From Bacteroidota bacterium (GTDB lineage Bacteria > Bacteroidota > Rhodothermia > Rhodothermales > UBA10348): a stretch of 5,441 nucleotides of DNA. This document shows positions 1-5,441 of the stretch, piece after piece. The DNA lies in contig JAAZVD010000129.1 in NCBI GenBank assembly GCA_018623785.1, positions 1 to 5,441 of the forward strand, read 5' to 3'. The translations under genes were made by a program, and so were the position numbers. The notes beneath the pieces are model-generated. The model was not told where the DNA came from. It ran no database searches and saw only the letters and a list, made by a program, of their open reading frames with translations. How positions within the stretch are numbered: position 1 is the stretch's first letter; each line of letters begins with the position of its first letter.

Positions 1-1170
1 ATGTCCACGTGGTCCGTACCGCTGGCCTACAACCTGCAGGGAGCGGCGTGGACCCAGCGTGCCGTAAGCGTGCAGACCGAAGCCGTAATAGCGGCTCCCG
101 AGCGGGCAACCGGCGTCACCAATCCGGATGCCCGGTATGGCTATGTCATCGACTGGCGGCAACAGCATGCACCGAAGGCACTCGCCATGCTTTGGGAAGC
201 CGGTTACGACGTTCGGGCAGCCCGTCGCACCTTCGGAATTGGCGAAAAGGATTATCCTGTGGGCACCATCATCCTGCTCAAGGGCCGCAATCGGGACAAG
301 ATGGATACGATCGGCGCTGATATGCAGCGGATTGCGCAGGAGGCCGGCGTTCAGATCGAAGGGTATGACGTGAGCCGCGTGGATCGTGGCATGGATTTGG
401 CCTCTGCGGACGCACGCGTCATCGACAAGCCACGCGTCGTTCTCATGCTGGACAGTCCCTTCGGTTCTGAGACGGCCGGGCAGATTTGGTACCTCTTCGA
501 TCAACGGGTGGACTGGGGTATCGACCGCGTCCGGGGAGACAACTTCCCGTCATTGGATCTGGATGAGGTGGACGTCTTGGTTTTGCCGCCTGGCAACGTG
601 GACGCCATGCTCGATTCGACCCAGACGGACCGACTCAAACGTTGGGTCCGACAAGGTGGCACCCTGGTTGCTTCCGAGAGCGCAGCACCATGGATGACCA
701 AGGAGCGGACCGGGCTGACTTCTGCCGAGATGGTTCGGGTGGAGCCTGACAAGAATGAGAAGCCGGCTGTCAACGAACGGGTCTACACGCGCTACGAGGA
801 TCGCCGCGATTCCACGAATGCCAGCCGCGTATCGGGATCAGCCTTCCGCGCGGTGCTGGACAACTCCCATCCGCTGGCGGCAGGCATGCCGAATCGGATG
901 TACACGCTCAAGTTCGGTGCGGATGCCATCAAGCCGTCCCAGTCCATGCACACCGTCGGGTATTATGATCGGGATGCGGCCGGCCTGCTGGCTTCGGGCT
1001 TCGCCTCGGATGAAAACCAGCAGAAACTGGCTGGAAACCTGTTTGCTGGCGTAGAGCAGGTCGGTTCCGGAAAGGTTATTGTCCTGCTCGATAAGACGCA
1101 GTACCGGATGTTCTGGCTGGGGCCGACACGCTTGCTCATCAACAGTATCATGCTGATGCACGGTATGTAA
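1..1170 (+). CDS. M14-family zinc carboxypeptidase-like protein, C-terminal part (5' end outside window)
   Basis: The visible 389 residues look like the C-terminal half of a large secreted M14 zinc carboxypeptidase of the Bacteroidota type. The window opens on an ATG, but the residues after it (STWSVPLAYN) resemble an internal family motif of the form 'D-x-T-A-W-S-L-P-L', so I read this Met as internal and the gene as 5'-truncated by the window. The Zn-binding HxxE...H and the catalytic Glu would lie upstream and cannot be checked. Residues about 144-230 (VVLMLDSPFG, DVLVLPPG, WVRQGGTLVAS) look like a class I glutamine-amidotransferase-like fold, as found in the tails of these proteins. The end (GSGKVIVLLDKTQYRMFWLG, then LLINSIM) matches the usual closing strand of such domains. 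In the family the protein is exported and cleaves C-terminal residues from peptides; the substrate here is unknown. It ends 22 bp before ftsX on the same strand, so co-transcription is likely. Family call fairly firm; activity unproven. Confidence 0.78.
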   Translation: MSTWSVPLAYNLQGAAWTQRAVSVQTEAVIAAPERATGVTNPDARYGYVIDWRQQHAPKALAMLWEAGYDVRAARRTFGIGEKDYPVGTIILLKGRNRDKMDTIGADMQRIAQEAGVQIEGYDVSRVDRGMDLASADARVIDKPRVVLMLDSPFGSETAGQIWYLFDQRVDWGIDRVRGDNFPSLDLDEVDVLVLPPGNVDAMLDSTQTDRLKRWVRQGGTLVASESAAPWMTKERTGLTSAEMVRVEPDKNEKPAVNERVYTRYEDRRDSTNASRVSGSAFRAVLDNSHPLAAGMPNRMYTLKFGADAIKPSQSMHTVGYYDRDAAGLLASGFASDENQQKLAGNLFAGVEQVGSGKVIVLLDKTQYRMFWLGPTRLLINSIMLMHGM

Positions 1171-1179
1171 GCCCCGAAC

Positions 1180-1184
1180 GGAGG
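1180..1184 (+). promoter_or_regulatory. Ribosome binding site of ftsX
   Basis: GGAGG stands 8 nt before the ATG at 1193. It is the cleanest Shine-Dalgarno in the window and fixes the ftsX start. It lies in the 22-bp gap after the carboxypeptidase stop codon, with no room for a separate promoter and terminator, which supports a shared transcript. Confidence 0.8.
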
Positions 1185-1192
1185 ATGTCATC

Positions 1193-2068
1193 ATGCTGCC
1201 CTACGCCATAAAAGAAGGTCTGGCTGGCTTCAGACGAGCCTCATTTTCATCCGTCGCGGCAACGAGTGCCATGACGGCGGCGCTGGTCATGGTAGGTTTG
1301 TTTGCCATTGTCACGTGGCAGGCACGCGGCGTTTCGGAGTGGCTGAAGCAGCGGGTGGGGGAAGTGGAGATCTTCTTGGACGATGCTTCCGATCCGGTAG
1401 CTTTGGCACTCTTTGAACGGGCCCAATTAACGGCGGGGGTGGCGCGAGCCGAGTTCATCAGCAAAGAGCAGGCCCAGAATATTTTCAGAAAGGAGTTCGG
1501 GGAAGACGCCGATATCTTTTTTGATGGAACGTTCCTGCCTGCATCCATCCGTGTGCGGGTCGAACCGGGCTACGTCAACGCCGACAGTCTGGACGCTTTG
1601 GTAACCGAGTTCGCGTCCTGGAATCGTGTCGATGAAGTGGTTTACAATCAGCCGCTTCTGACGAAAGTACAGGACAATCTTCGACTGCTGTCGCTCATCG
1701 GGATATCCATCGGGGTTCTTGTCCTGATGGCATCCGTTTTCTTGGTGGCCAACACGATTCGGTTGGCCATCTACGCCCGTAGACTAATGATCCGTACGAT
1801 GAAGCTGGTGGGTGCCACCGACGGCTTTATCCGGAAACCCTTCATTGTTGAGGGTATCGTCCAGGGGCTCATATCCTCTGTTTTGGCGCTCATGCTGTTG
1901 TGGTTCATTCAGCGAGCCGCCATCGCCTATGTGCCGCAATTGGATCCCCTCTCCCTGCCTCAGGCGCTTTTTTTCGGCGTGGCACTGACCACTGCCGGAT
2001 TTCTCTTGGGCTGGATTGGCTCGGCCAGTGCCGTCAGCCGCTTCTTGAAGCAGGTCTCACTGCACTGA
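1193..2068 (+). CDS. ftsX: Cell division protein FtsX (FtsEX ABC-transporter-like membrane subunit)
   Basis: FtsX pairs with the ATPase FtsE in the inner membrane. In studied bacteria the complex does not transport; it passes ATP-driven shape changes to periplasmic or external peptidoglycan hydrolases during division or elongation. The 291 residues match the usual family length and layout. A short cytoplasmic N-terminus (LPYAIKEGLAGFRRASF) is followed by TM1 at about 21-43 and an extracytoplasmic domain at about 45-162. TM2 lies at about 165-190, TM3 at about 219-243 and TM4 at about 256-283. The diagnostic cytoplasmic loop between TM2 and TM3 reads RTMKLVGATDGFIRKPFIVEG (split here as residues 201-210 and 211-221), the FtsX hallmark. 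The start has GGAGG 8 nt upstream. No ftsE is seen next to it; the upstream neighbour is an M14 peptidase. The gene looks intact, with no frameshift. Confidence 0.95.
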   Translation: MLPYAIKEGLAGFRRASFSSVAATSAMTAALVMVGLFAIVTWQARGVSEWLKQRVGEVEIFLDDASDPVALALFERAQLTAGVARAEFISKEQAQNIFRKEFGEDADIFFDGTFLPASIRVRVEPGYVNADSLDALVTEFASWNRVDEVVYNQPLLTKVQDNLRLLSLIGISIGVLVLMASVFLVANTIRLAIYARRLMIRTMKLVGATDGFIRKPFIVEGIVQGLISSVLALMLLWFIQRAAIAYVPQLDPLSLPQALFFGVALTTAGFLLGWIGSASAVSRFLKQVSLH

Positions 2069-2078
2069 CAGCGCTCTG

Positions 2079-2108
2079 TTTGGCATGCCCTCAGGCAACA
2101 CTATATTG
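2079..2108 (+). promoter_or_regulatory. Candidate promoter of the metal-efflux operon
   Basis: In the 45-bp gap after ftsX, TTTG at 2079-2082 and TATATTG at 2102-2108 are 19 nt apart, close to the Bacteroidota-type pattern TTTG / TAnnTTTG. The same bases also read as a sigma70-like pair, TTGGCA (2080-2085) and TATATT (2102-2107), with a 16-nt spacer. It is the most AT-rich spot near the start of the efflux genes. Transcription would begin around 2113-2116, on or beside the ATG at 2114. No clear terminator for ftsX precedes it, so read-through from upstream is also possible. The match is by eye only. Confidence 0.5.
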
Positions 2109-2113
2109 AGTGC

Positions 2114-2533
2114 ATGGTGTTGCGCTCAGTTCTGATAGCCGTATTTCTCTGGTTTCTTGTCCCGATAGCCATGGCATCTGGACACGGGCAGCATCATGCG
2201 TCGATGTCAGTGAGTGGGGAAGAGACATCCTTCGCATATGACCACGGTTCCAGAGCTGATGAACAGCAGAGGGTAGTTCCAATACATATCCCCGGCTGTA
2301 TCGATGCCGGCGCCTCTCTGCCGAGCCCCATGGGATCCAATGATTGTCTGGGATGCTGCCCGGATGATTCCGGAGCCTCCGACGCTGTGACCGTGGATCG
2401 CCGTATGGCTGGTCCAGATGCTACTATTCATGTCGGATCCACGGCTCTCCCGAACGATCTTCTCAAGGATGACGTTTCTCCAAGAGGTCTCGTCTTTTCT
2501 GTTTTCCGAGCGCCAACCGTTCTTCGATTGTGA
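2114..2533 (+). CDS. Small exported His/Cys-containing protein of unknown function
   Basis: I do not recognise this 139-residue protein with certainty. Residues 1-21 form a clear signal peptide (one Arg, a hydrophobic core LIAVFLWFLVPI, then AMA with probable cleavage after Ala21), so it should be periplasmic or surface-facing. The mature N-terminus starts with a His cluster (SGHGQHH). There are only four Cys, at 62, 78, 81 and 82, three of them in CLGCC (CxxCC). His44, His58 and His106 add further possible ligands. The C-terminus is short and basic/hydrophobic (FSVFRAPTVLRL). This architecture recalls the small, poorly conserved exported proteins (DUF2946-like) that precede copper and RND efflux genes in many Gram-negatives, but that is a resemblance in layout, not a demonstrated match. 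It is the first gene of the efflux operon, 69 bp before the TolC-family gene. No strong Shine-Dalgarno precedes the ATG. The next in-frame ATG (2171, residue 20) would remove the signal peptide, so 2114 is the better start. Metal binding is inference. Confidence 0.65.
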   Translation: MVLRSVLIAVFLWFLVPIAMASGHGQHHASMSVSGEETSFAYDHGSRADEQQRVVPIHIPGCIDAGASLPSPMGSNDCLGCCPDDSGASDAVTVDRRMAGPDATIHVGSTALPNDLLKDDVSPRGLVFSVFRAPTVLRL

Positions 2534-2602
2534 GGAAGAGCCTTGTCGTCTGCACGTGGCAGGCGATATCCCAGGGCTTCCATTCCTCAATGAAGAACGA
2601 AC

Positions 2603-3934
2603 ATGGTTTTTTCCCATTCGTCCGCGTTTTCGGGCTCGCGTCCGGGAATGCTTCGTGCCATCCTGTTGCCGGGATTGCTGTGGCTGTCAATGACGCCCAC
2701 GGCGGTACTCGGTCAGCAGGCTGATCCGCAAGCCGCCGATACGCTGGTCATCGCTTCCTTTGATGATCTGCTTTCCGCGGTAGCGACCCACAACCAGGAC
2801 ATCCAGTCCGCCCGCACGCGATCCGAACGTGCCCGTTCCCGGATACGTACCGAGGGAACGCTTCCGGACCCCTCCGTTGCCCTCGGTGTATCTCCCTTTC
2901 CCGTCCACACGGCCCGGGGCGAGCAGGTCGTACAGCTGCGCGTCGAACAGATGCTGCCGTGGCCCGGAAAACGTCGCCTGCAGCGGAAAATGGCTGAGAT
3001 GGAGGCGGCCATGGGACGGGAAGATGTCTTCCGTATTCAGGCCCAGGTCATGTTGGAGGCCGTGCACTCGGCCATCGCTGTTGAGCGCTCCGAGCGACTC
3101 ATGGATGTGACCAGGCGCTTCCGGGAGCGTCTCGAGCGATTCGAGGACATCGCCGTATCCCGGTATGAAACGGGCGAAGGCGAACAGCAGCACATCTGGA
3201 AACTGCAGCTTGCCGTGGCGGCGCAGGATCAGGCCATGAAGCGGCTCGAGGAGCAGCGCTTGGTAGCGGTTGCTTCCCTGCAGGAAGAGGTTCAGCGTCC
3301 GGTCATGGTGGCGCACGGTGCTTTCGCTGATGATGCACCGCCGCCCACCTCCGTATCTGCTGAGGACAGAGCCGAACTGAAATCCCTGCAAGCCGGCCTG
3401 GAGCGCGCACGCCTGTCCCGCGAACTGGCCGGATTGGCCGACCGCCCGGATTGGGGCGTTTCGGCAACATGGATGGCGATGACAGAGAGCAGTATACCGG
3501 CTTCATCCGACGGACGGGACGCCCTGGGAATCGGCATCATGGTGCGTGTGCCTCTGGGTAGATCAGAACAGCATGCTCACGAGGAAATGGCCCGTCTGCA
3601 GGAGGTCGAACTGGAGCAGCGCCGGAATGATTTTCTGGCCTCATGGGAGAGCATGTGGCGGGAGCAGTCGGTGCGGTTGGCCTCCATTGAGGAACAGATC
3701 CGGCACCTCGATGAGACCCTGATTCCGCTCTCCGAGGCCATGCTGGCGTCCTCTGTGAGTGCCTATGCCTTCGGTCGATCCGGTTTCCTCGACCTGCTCG
3801 ACGCGGAACGGTCTGCCTTCGAACTCCAACAGCAGCGTATCGAGCTGCAATCCCGCCAGGCCATGACCCAGTGGACACGACTGCGAATTTCCGGGCAGTG
3901 GGACGCCCTTTCCCTTAATGACGAATCCCGATAG
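2603..3934 (+). CDS. TolC-family outer-membrane efflux protein (CusC/CzcC-like)
   Basis: This is the outer-membrane channel of a tripartite RND metal efflux pump. It trimerises into a beta-barrel plus periplasmic alpha-helical tunnel that docks to the adaptor encoded next. The 443 residues fit the family. Two structural repeats are visible: residues about 52-230 (NQDIQSARTRSERARSRI, QMLPWPGKRR, RYETGEGEQQHIWKLQL) and about 255-430 (RAELKSLQAGLERARLSREL, MVRVPLGR, YAFGRSGFLDLLDAER). Long Glu/Arg/Gln-rich helices fill the rest. The QMLPWPGKR stretch is typical of the metal-efflux branch. A signal peptide is obvious at residues 16-38 (MLRAILLPGLLWLSM...VLGQQ) with no lipobox Cys, so unlike E. 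coli CusC it should not be a lipoprotein. The start is uncertain: ATG 2603 gives a 15-residue extension before the signal peptide, while ATG 2648 gives a standard one. Neither has a good Shine-Dalgarno, and an in-frame TGA at 2591 blocks any earlier start. I favour 2648 on signal-peptide grounds. Confidence 0.9.
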   Translation: MVFSHSSAFSGSRPGMLRAILLPGLLWLSMTPTAVLGQQADPQAADTLVIASFDDLLSAVATHNQDIQSARTRSERARSRIRTEGTLPDPSVALGVSPFPVHTARGEQVVQLRVEQMLPWPGKRRLQRKMAEMEAAMGREDVFRIQAQVMLEAVHSAIAVERSERLMDVTRRFRERLERFEDIAVSRYETGEGEQQHIWKLQLAVAAQDQAMKRLEEQRLVAVASLQEEVQRPVMVAHGAFADDAPPPTSVSAEDRAELKSLQAGLERARLSRELAGLADRPDWGVSATWMAMTESSIPASSDGRDALGIGIMVRVPLGRSEQHAHEEMARLQEVELEQRRNDFLASWESMWREQSVRLASIEEQIRHLDETLIPLSEAMLASSVSAYAFGRSGFLDLLDAERSAFELQQQRIELQSRQAMTQWTRLRISGQWDALSLNDESR

Positions 3935-5405
3935 AACAATGAATATCAGAAACGTAGCCTTCGCCCTGATCGTGGTCCTTGCGGTGGCCGGCGGCGCCTT
4001 TTGGCTCGGCGCGCGCACGGCAGGGGATTCGTCCGGTTCCGCCCCGGGTGCTGATTCGGCTGGAGCGGAACGGGAGATCCTGTACTGGGTGGCTCCCATG
4101 GACCCGACAGAAATCTACGACCAGCCCGGCAAGTCGCGCATGGGAATGGACCTGGAGCCGGTCTACGCCGATGAGGCCGGAGCCCGCCAACGAACCAACA
4201 ACACGGTTGAGATCAATCCGGTCGTGGCGCAGAACATGGGTGTCCGCTATGCCCGCTCGGAGCGCCGCGACCTGGAGCGATCCATCCGGACCGTCGGCGA
4301 AGTGATGATCGACGAAGAAAACCTGGTGCAGGTCAATGCCCGGATTTCGGGCTGGATAGAGGTCCTGCATGTGGCATTCGACGGGGCGCCCGTCCGCAAG
4401 GGAGATCCTCTGCTGGAGGTCTATTCCCCTGAGTTGGTCACGACCCAGGAAGAGCTGCTGCTGGCCCTGTCCCACCGGGACGCCCTGACGGAGCAGTCCG
4501 GGGCCTCGGTGCGTGCCGCAGCCGACCGAATGGTCGAAGCTGCCCGTCAGCGCATGCGCAACTGGGAGCTCCCGGCCTCATTCATCGCGATGGTCGAGAA
4601 CCACCGCATGGTACACCGTCGGGTGGTCATCGAAGCGCCGGCTGACGGGGTGGTCCTGTCCAAAAACGTCACCGAAGGCGCGCGCATCACCGCTGGCCAG
4701 GAGCTCTATCGCATTGCGGATCTGAACCGCGTATGGATCCACGCCAGTTTTTATGATTTTGAACTGCCCTGGATTTCCGAAGGGCAGACAGCTGACATCG
4801 AACTGAGCTACCTGCCCGGTGTGCAGCTCGAAGGGGTTGTGTCTTATATCTACCCCTTCCTGCGGCAGAAAGCACGCGATGTGCACGTGCGCATCATCGT
4901 CGAGAATCCAGACCTGCAGCTCAAACCGGGCATGTTTGCCAACGTGCAGCTGTCCGGGCGGACGTTGGAAGATGTCGTCGTGGTGCCTTCAGAATCCATT
5001 ATCCGGTCCGGCGAACGGACCTTGGTTTTCCTCGATCGAGGGAATGGGCAATTCGAACCCAGGGAAGTCCGAATCGGTGCAGAGGCTGATGACTGGGTTC
5101 AGGTGCTGGCTGGGCTGGATACGGGAGAACGGGTCGTGGTGTCGGCTCAGTTCCTGATCGATTCCGAGAGCCGCCTGCAGGAAGCCATTGCCAAGATGCG
5201 GGCGCCGAACGCTTCGACAGACATGTCGGGGATGGGCGATACAGGCACGGGGGATTCAGGGATGGACCACGAGGGCATGGATCACGCGGAGATGGATCAT
5301 GCGATGCCGGCGGACTCAACCGGCGCAGCCCACGACCATGGCATGCCTGCTGACTCAGTCGGTGCGACCCACGACCATGAGATGCCTGCCGATCACGATC
5401 ACTGA
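3918..5405 (+). CDS. cusB: CusB-like periplasmic adaptor (membrane fusion protein) of a Cu/Ag RND efflux pump, with His/Met-rich C-terminal tail
   Basis: The adaptor bridges the RND pump and the TolC-family channel and, in CusB, also binds Cu(I)/Ag(I). An N-terminal membrane anchor or signal (about 9-31) is followed by a heavy-metal-binding motif at about 56-84 (YWVAPMDP...QPGKSRMGMDLEPVYAD). It keeps three Met (61, 75, 77) at nearly the spacing of the metal-binding Met triad of E. coli CusB. The lipoyl halves are at about 137-173 (ARISGWIEVL, KGDPLLEVYSPEL) and 236-268 (APADGVVLSKNVTEGARI). The short alpha-hairpin lies between them, the beta-barrel is at about 270-346 and the membrane-proximal domain at about 350-415. 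Residues about 435-495 form an extra tail with 8 Met, 9 His and many Asp, built of tandem repeats. The whole protein has no Cys. The start is ATG 3918, overlapping the upstream gene by 17 bp, or ATG 3939, 4 bp after its stop (residue 8). Neither has a clear Shine-Dalgarno; 3939 gives the more usual short n-region. Translational coupling is likely. Confidence 0.92.
   Translation: MTNPDRTMNIRNVAFALIVVLAVAGGAFWLGARTAGDSSGSAPGADSAGAEREILYWVAPMDPTEIYDQPGKSRMGMDLEPVYADEAGARQRTNNTVEINPVVAQNMGVRYARSERRDLERSIRTVGEVMIDEENLVQVNARISGWIEVLHVAFDGAPVRKGDPLLEVYSPELVTTQEELLLALSHRDALTEQSGASVRAAADRMVEAARQRMRNWELPASFIAMVENHRMVHRRVVIEAPADGVVLSKNVTEGARITAGQELYRIADLNRVWIHASFYDFELPWISEGQTADIELSYLPGVQLEGVVSYIYPFLRQKARDVHVRIIVENPDLQLKPGMFANVQLSGRTLEDVVVVPSESIIRSGERTLVFLDRGNGQFEPREVRIGAEADDWVQVLAGLDTGERVVVSAQFLIDSESRLQEAIAKMRAPNASTDMSGMGDTGTGDSGMDHEGMDHAEMDHAMPADSTGAAHDHGMPADSVGATHDHEMPADHDH
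5262..5306 (+). repeat. Three tandem 15-bp units coding MDHxx in the adaptor tail
   Basis: Units start at 5262, 5277 and 5292 and encode MDHEG, MDHAE and MDHAM. Each supplies Met, Asp and His, the usual ligands for soft and borderline metals. The units differ at synonymous third positions (GAC/GAT, CAC/CAT), so the peptide is better conserved than the DNA. The last unit runs directly into the longer repeat that follows. Confidence 0.8.
5304..5402 (+). repeat. 2.5 tandem 39-bp units coding MPADSxGAxHDHx at the adaptor C-terminus
   Basis: Full units start at 5304 and 5343, and a partial one at 5382 ends MPADHDH before the stop codon. The two full units agree at 30 of 39 bases by hand count. 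Four of the nine differences are silent (CCG/CCT, GCG/GCT, GGC/GGT, GCA/GCG). Each unit carries a Met and an HDH triplet. The pattern suggests an old internal duplication maintained at protein level. Confidence 0.8.
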
Positions 5406-5413
5406 CCCATCCT

Positions 5414-5417
5414 GGAG
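5414..5417 (+). promoter_or_regulatory. Ribosome binding site of the partial RND pump gene
   Basis: GGAG in the 18-bp gap after the adaptor stop sits 6 nt before the ATG at 5424. It supports that ATG as a true start and shows the pump gene is translated from the same transcript. Confidence 0.65.
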
Positions 5418-5423
5418 CGCCCC

Positions 5424-5441
5424 ATGCTTGAACGCATCATC
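5424..5441 (+). CDS. Probable RND heavy-metal efflux pump (CusA/CzcA family), first six codons only
   Basis: Only MLERII is visible before the window ends. CusA/CzcA-type pumps very commonly begin M(I/L)xxII, just ahead of the first transmembrane helix. The gene has a Shine-Dalgarno at good spacing and follows the adaptor by 18 bp in the standard outer-membrane channel, adaptor, pump order. The full protein would be an inner-membrane proton-driven trimer of roughly a thousand residues. The call rests mainly on context, since six residues alone cannot identify a family. Confidence 0.7.

Noticed and set aside
1..1170. Reading the first ATG of the window as the true start of a complete 389-residue gene
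   Set aside because: The residues directly after it match an internal motif of large M14 carboxypeptidases and there is no signal peptide, so the gene almost surely continues upstream.
2082..2097. Short dyads in the promoter spacer (GGCATGCC at 2082-2089; TGCC-CTCA-GGCA at 2086-2097) as a metal-regulator operator
   Set aside because: Arms of only four bases are expected by chance, and they do not resemble known MerR/CueR or CsoR operators closely enough to call.
2532..2588. Imperfect inverted repeat (GAGGAA at 2532-2537 with TTCCTC at 2583-2588, AGCC with GGCT inside) as a terminator or leader structure
   Set aside because: The stem is short, with bulges and a large loop and no T-run after it, so neither a terminator nor a riboswitch is supported.
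2534..2602. A separate promoter for the TolC-family gene in the 69-bp gap
   Set aside because: No pair of promoter elements with sensible spacing could be seen; transcription from the promoter before the small gene is the simpler reading.
2418..2693. A forward 91-residue reading frame with a Cys-dense end (SCCRDCCGCQ) that could look like a metallothionein
   Set aside because: It overlaps the end of the small exported protein gene and the signal-peptide region of the TolC-family gene in another frame, has no Shine-Dalgarno, and its Cys arise from TGC/TGT triplets read out of frame.
2687..3391. A 234-residue reverse-strand open frame inside the TolC-family gene
   Set aside because: It lies wholly antisense to a well-supported gene, shows no recognisable motif, and long antisense frames are common in moderately GC-rich coding sequence.
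3915..4475. A 186-residue reverse-strand open frame inside the adaptor gene
   Set aside because: Antisense shadow of a strongly recognised coding region, with no family signal of its own.

Overview
The window is a compact, all-forward stretch of a moderately GC-rich bacterial chromosome. It holds two gene groups. The best guess at origin is the Bacteroidota/Rhodothermota/Balneolota side of the tree. This rests on the style of the large M14 carboxypeptidase tail at the left edge, on an ftsX that has no ftsE directly upstream, and on a promoter-like sequence (TTTG, 19 nt, TATATTG) close to the Bacteroidota-type consensus. The taxonomic call is inference, because no rRNA or marker gene is present.

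Left half (1-2068): the C-terminal 389 residues of a large zinc-carboxypeptidase-family (M14) protein, cut by the window edge. It is followed after 22 bp and a good Shine-Dalgarno by a full-length ftsX, the membrane subunit of the FtsEX cell-division/cell-wall complex. The two genes look co-transcribed.

Right half (2114-5441): a heavy-metal, most likely Cu(I)/Ag(I), RND efflux operon in the order small exported His/Cys protein, TolC-family outer-membrane channel, CusB-like periplasmic adaptor, and the first six codons of what is probably the CusA-type inner-membrane pump. The adaptor and pump genes are tightly packed (17-bp overlap or 4-bp gap, then 18 bp). A promoter candidate lies in the 45-bp gap after ftsX and would start transcription at or next to the first ATG of the small gene, implying a leaderless message.

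Together the right-hand genes would form a tripartite pump exporting metal from periplasm or cytoplasm to the outside. Two unusual points are the adaptor's cysteine-free C-terminal tail, built from MDH and MPADSxGAxHDH repeats, and the unassigned exported His/Cys protein at the head of the operon. Both could handle metal in the periplasm. I see no tRNA, rRNA, CRISPR array, insertion sequence or convincing intrinsic terminator, and no gene-free stretch longer than 69 bp.
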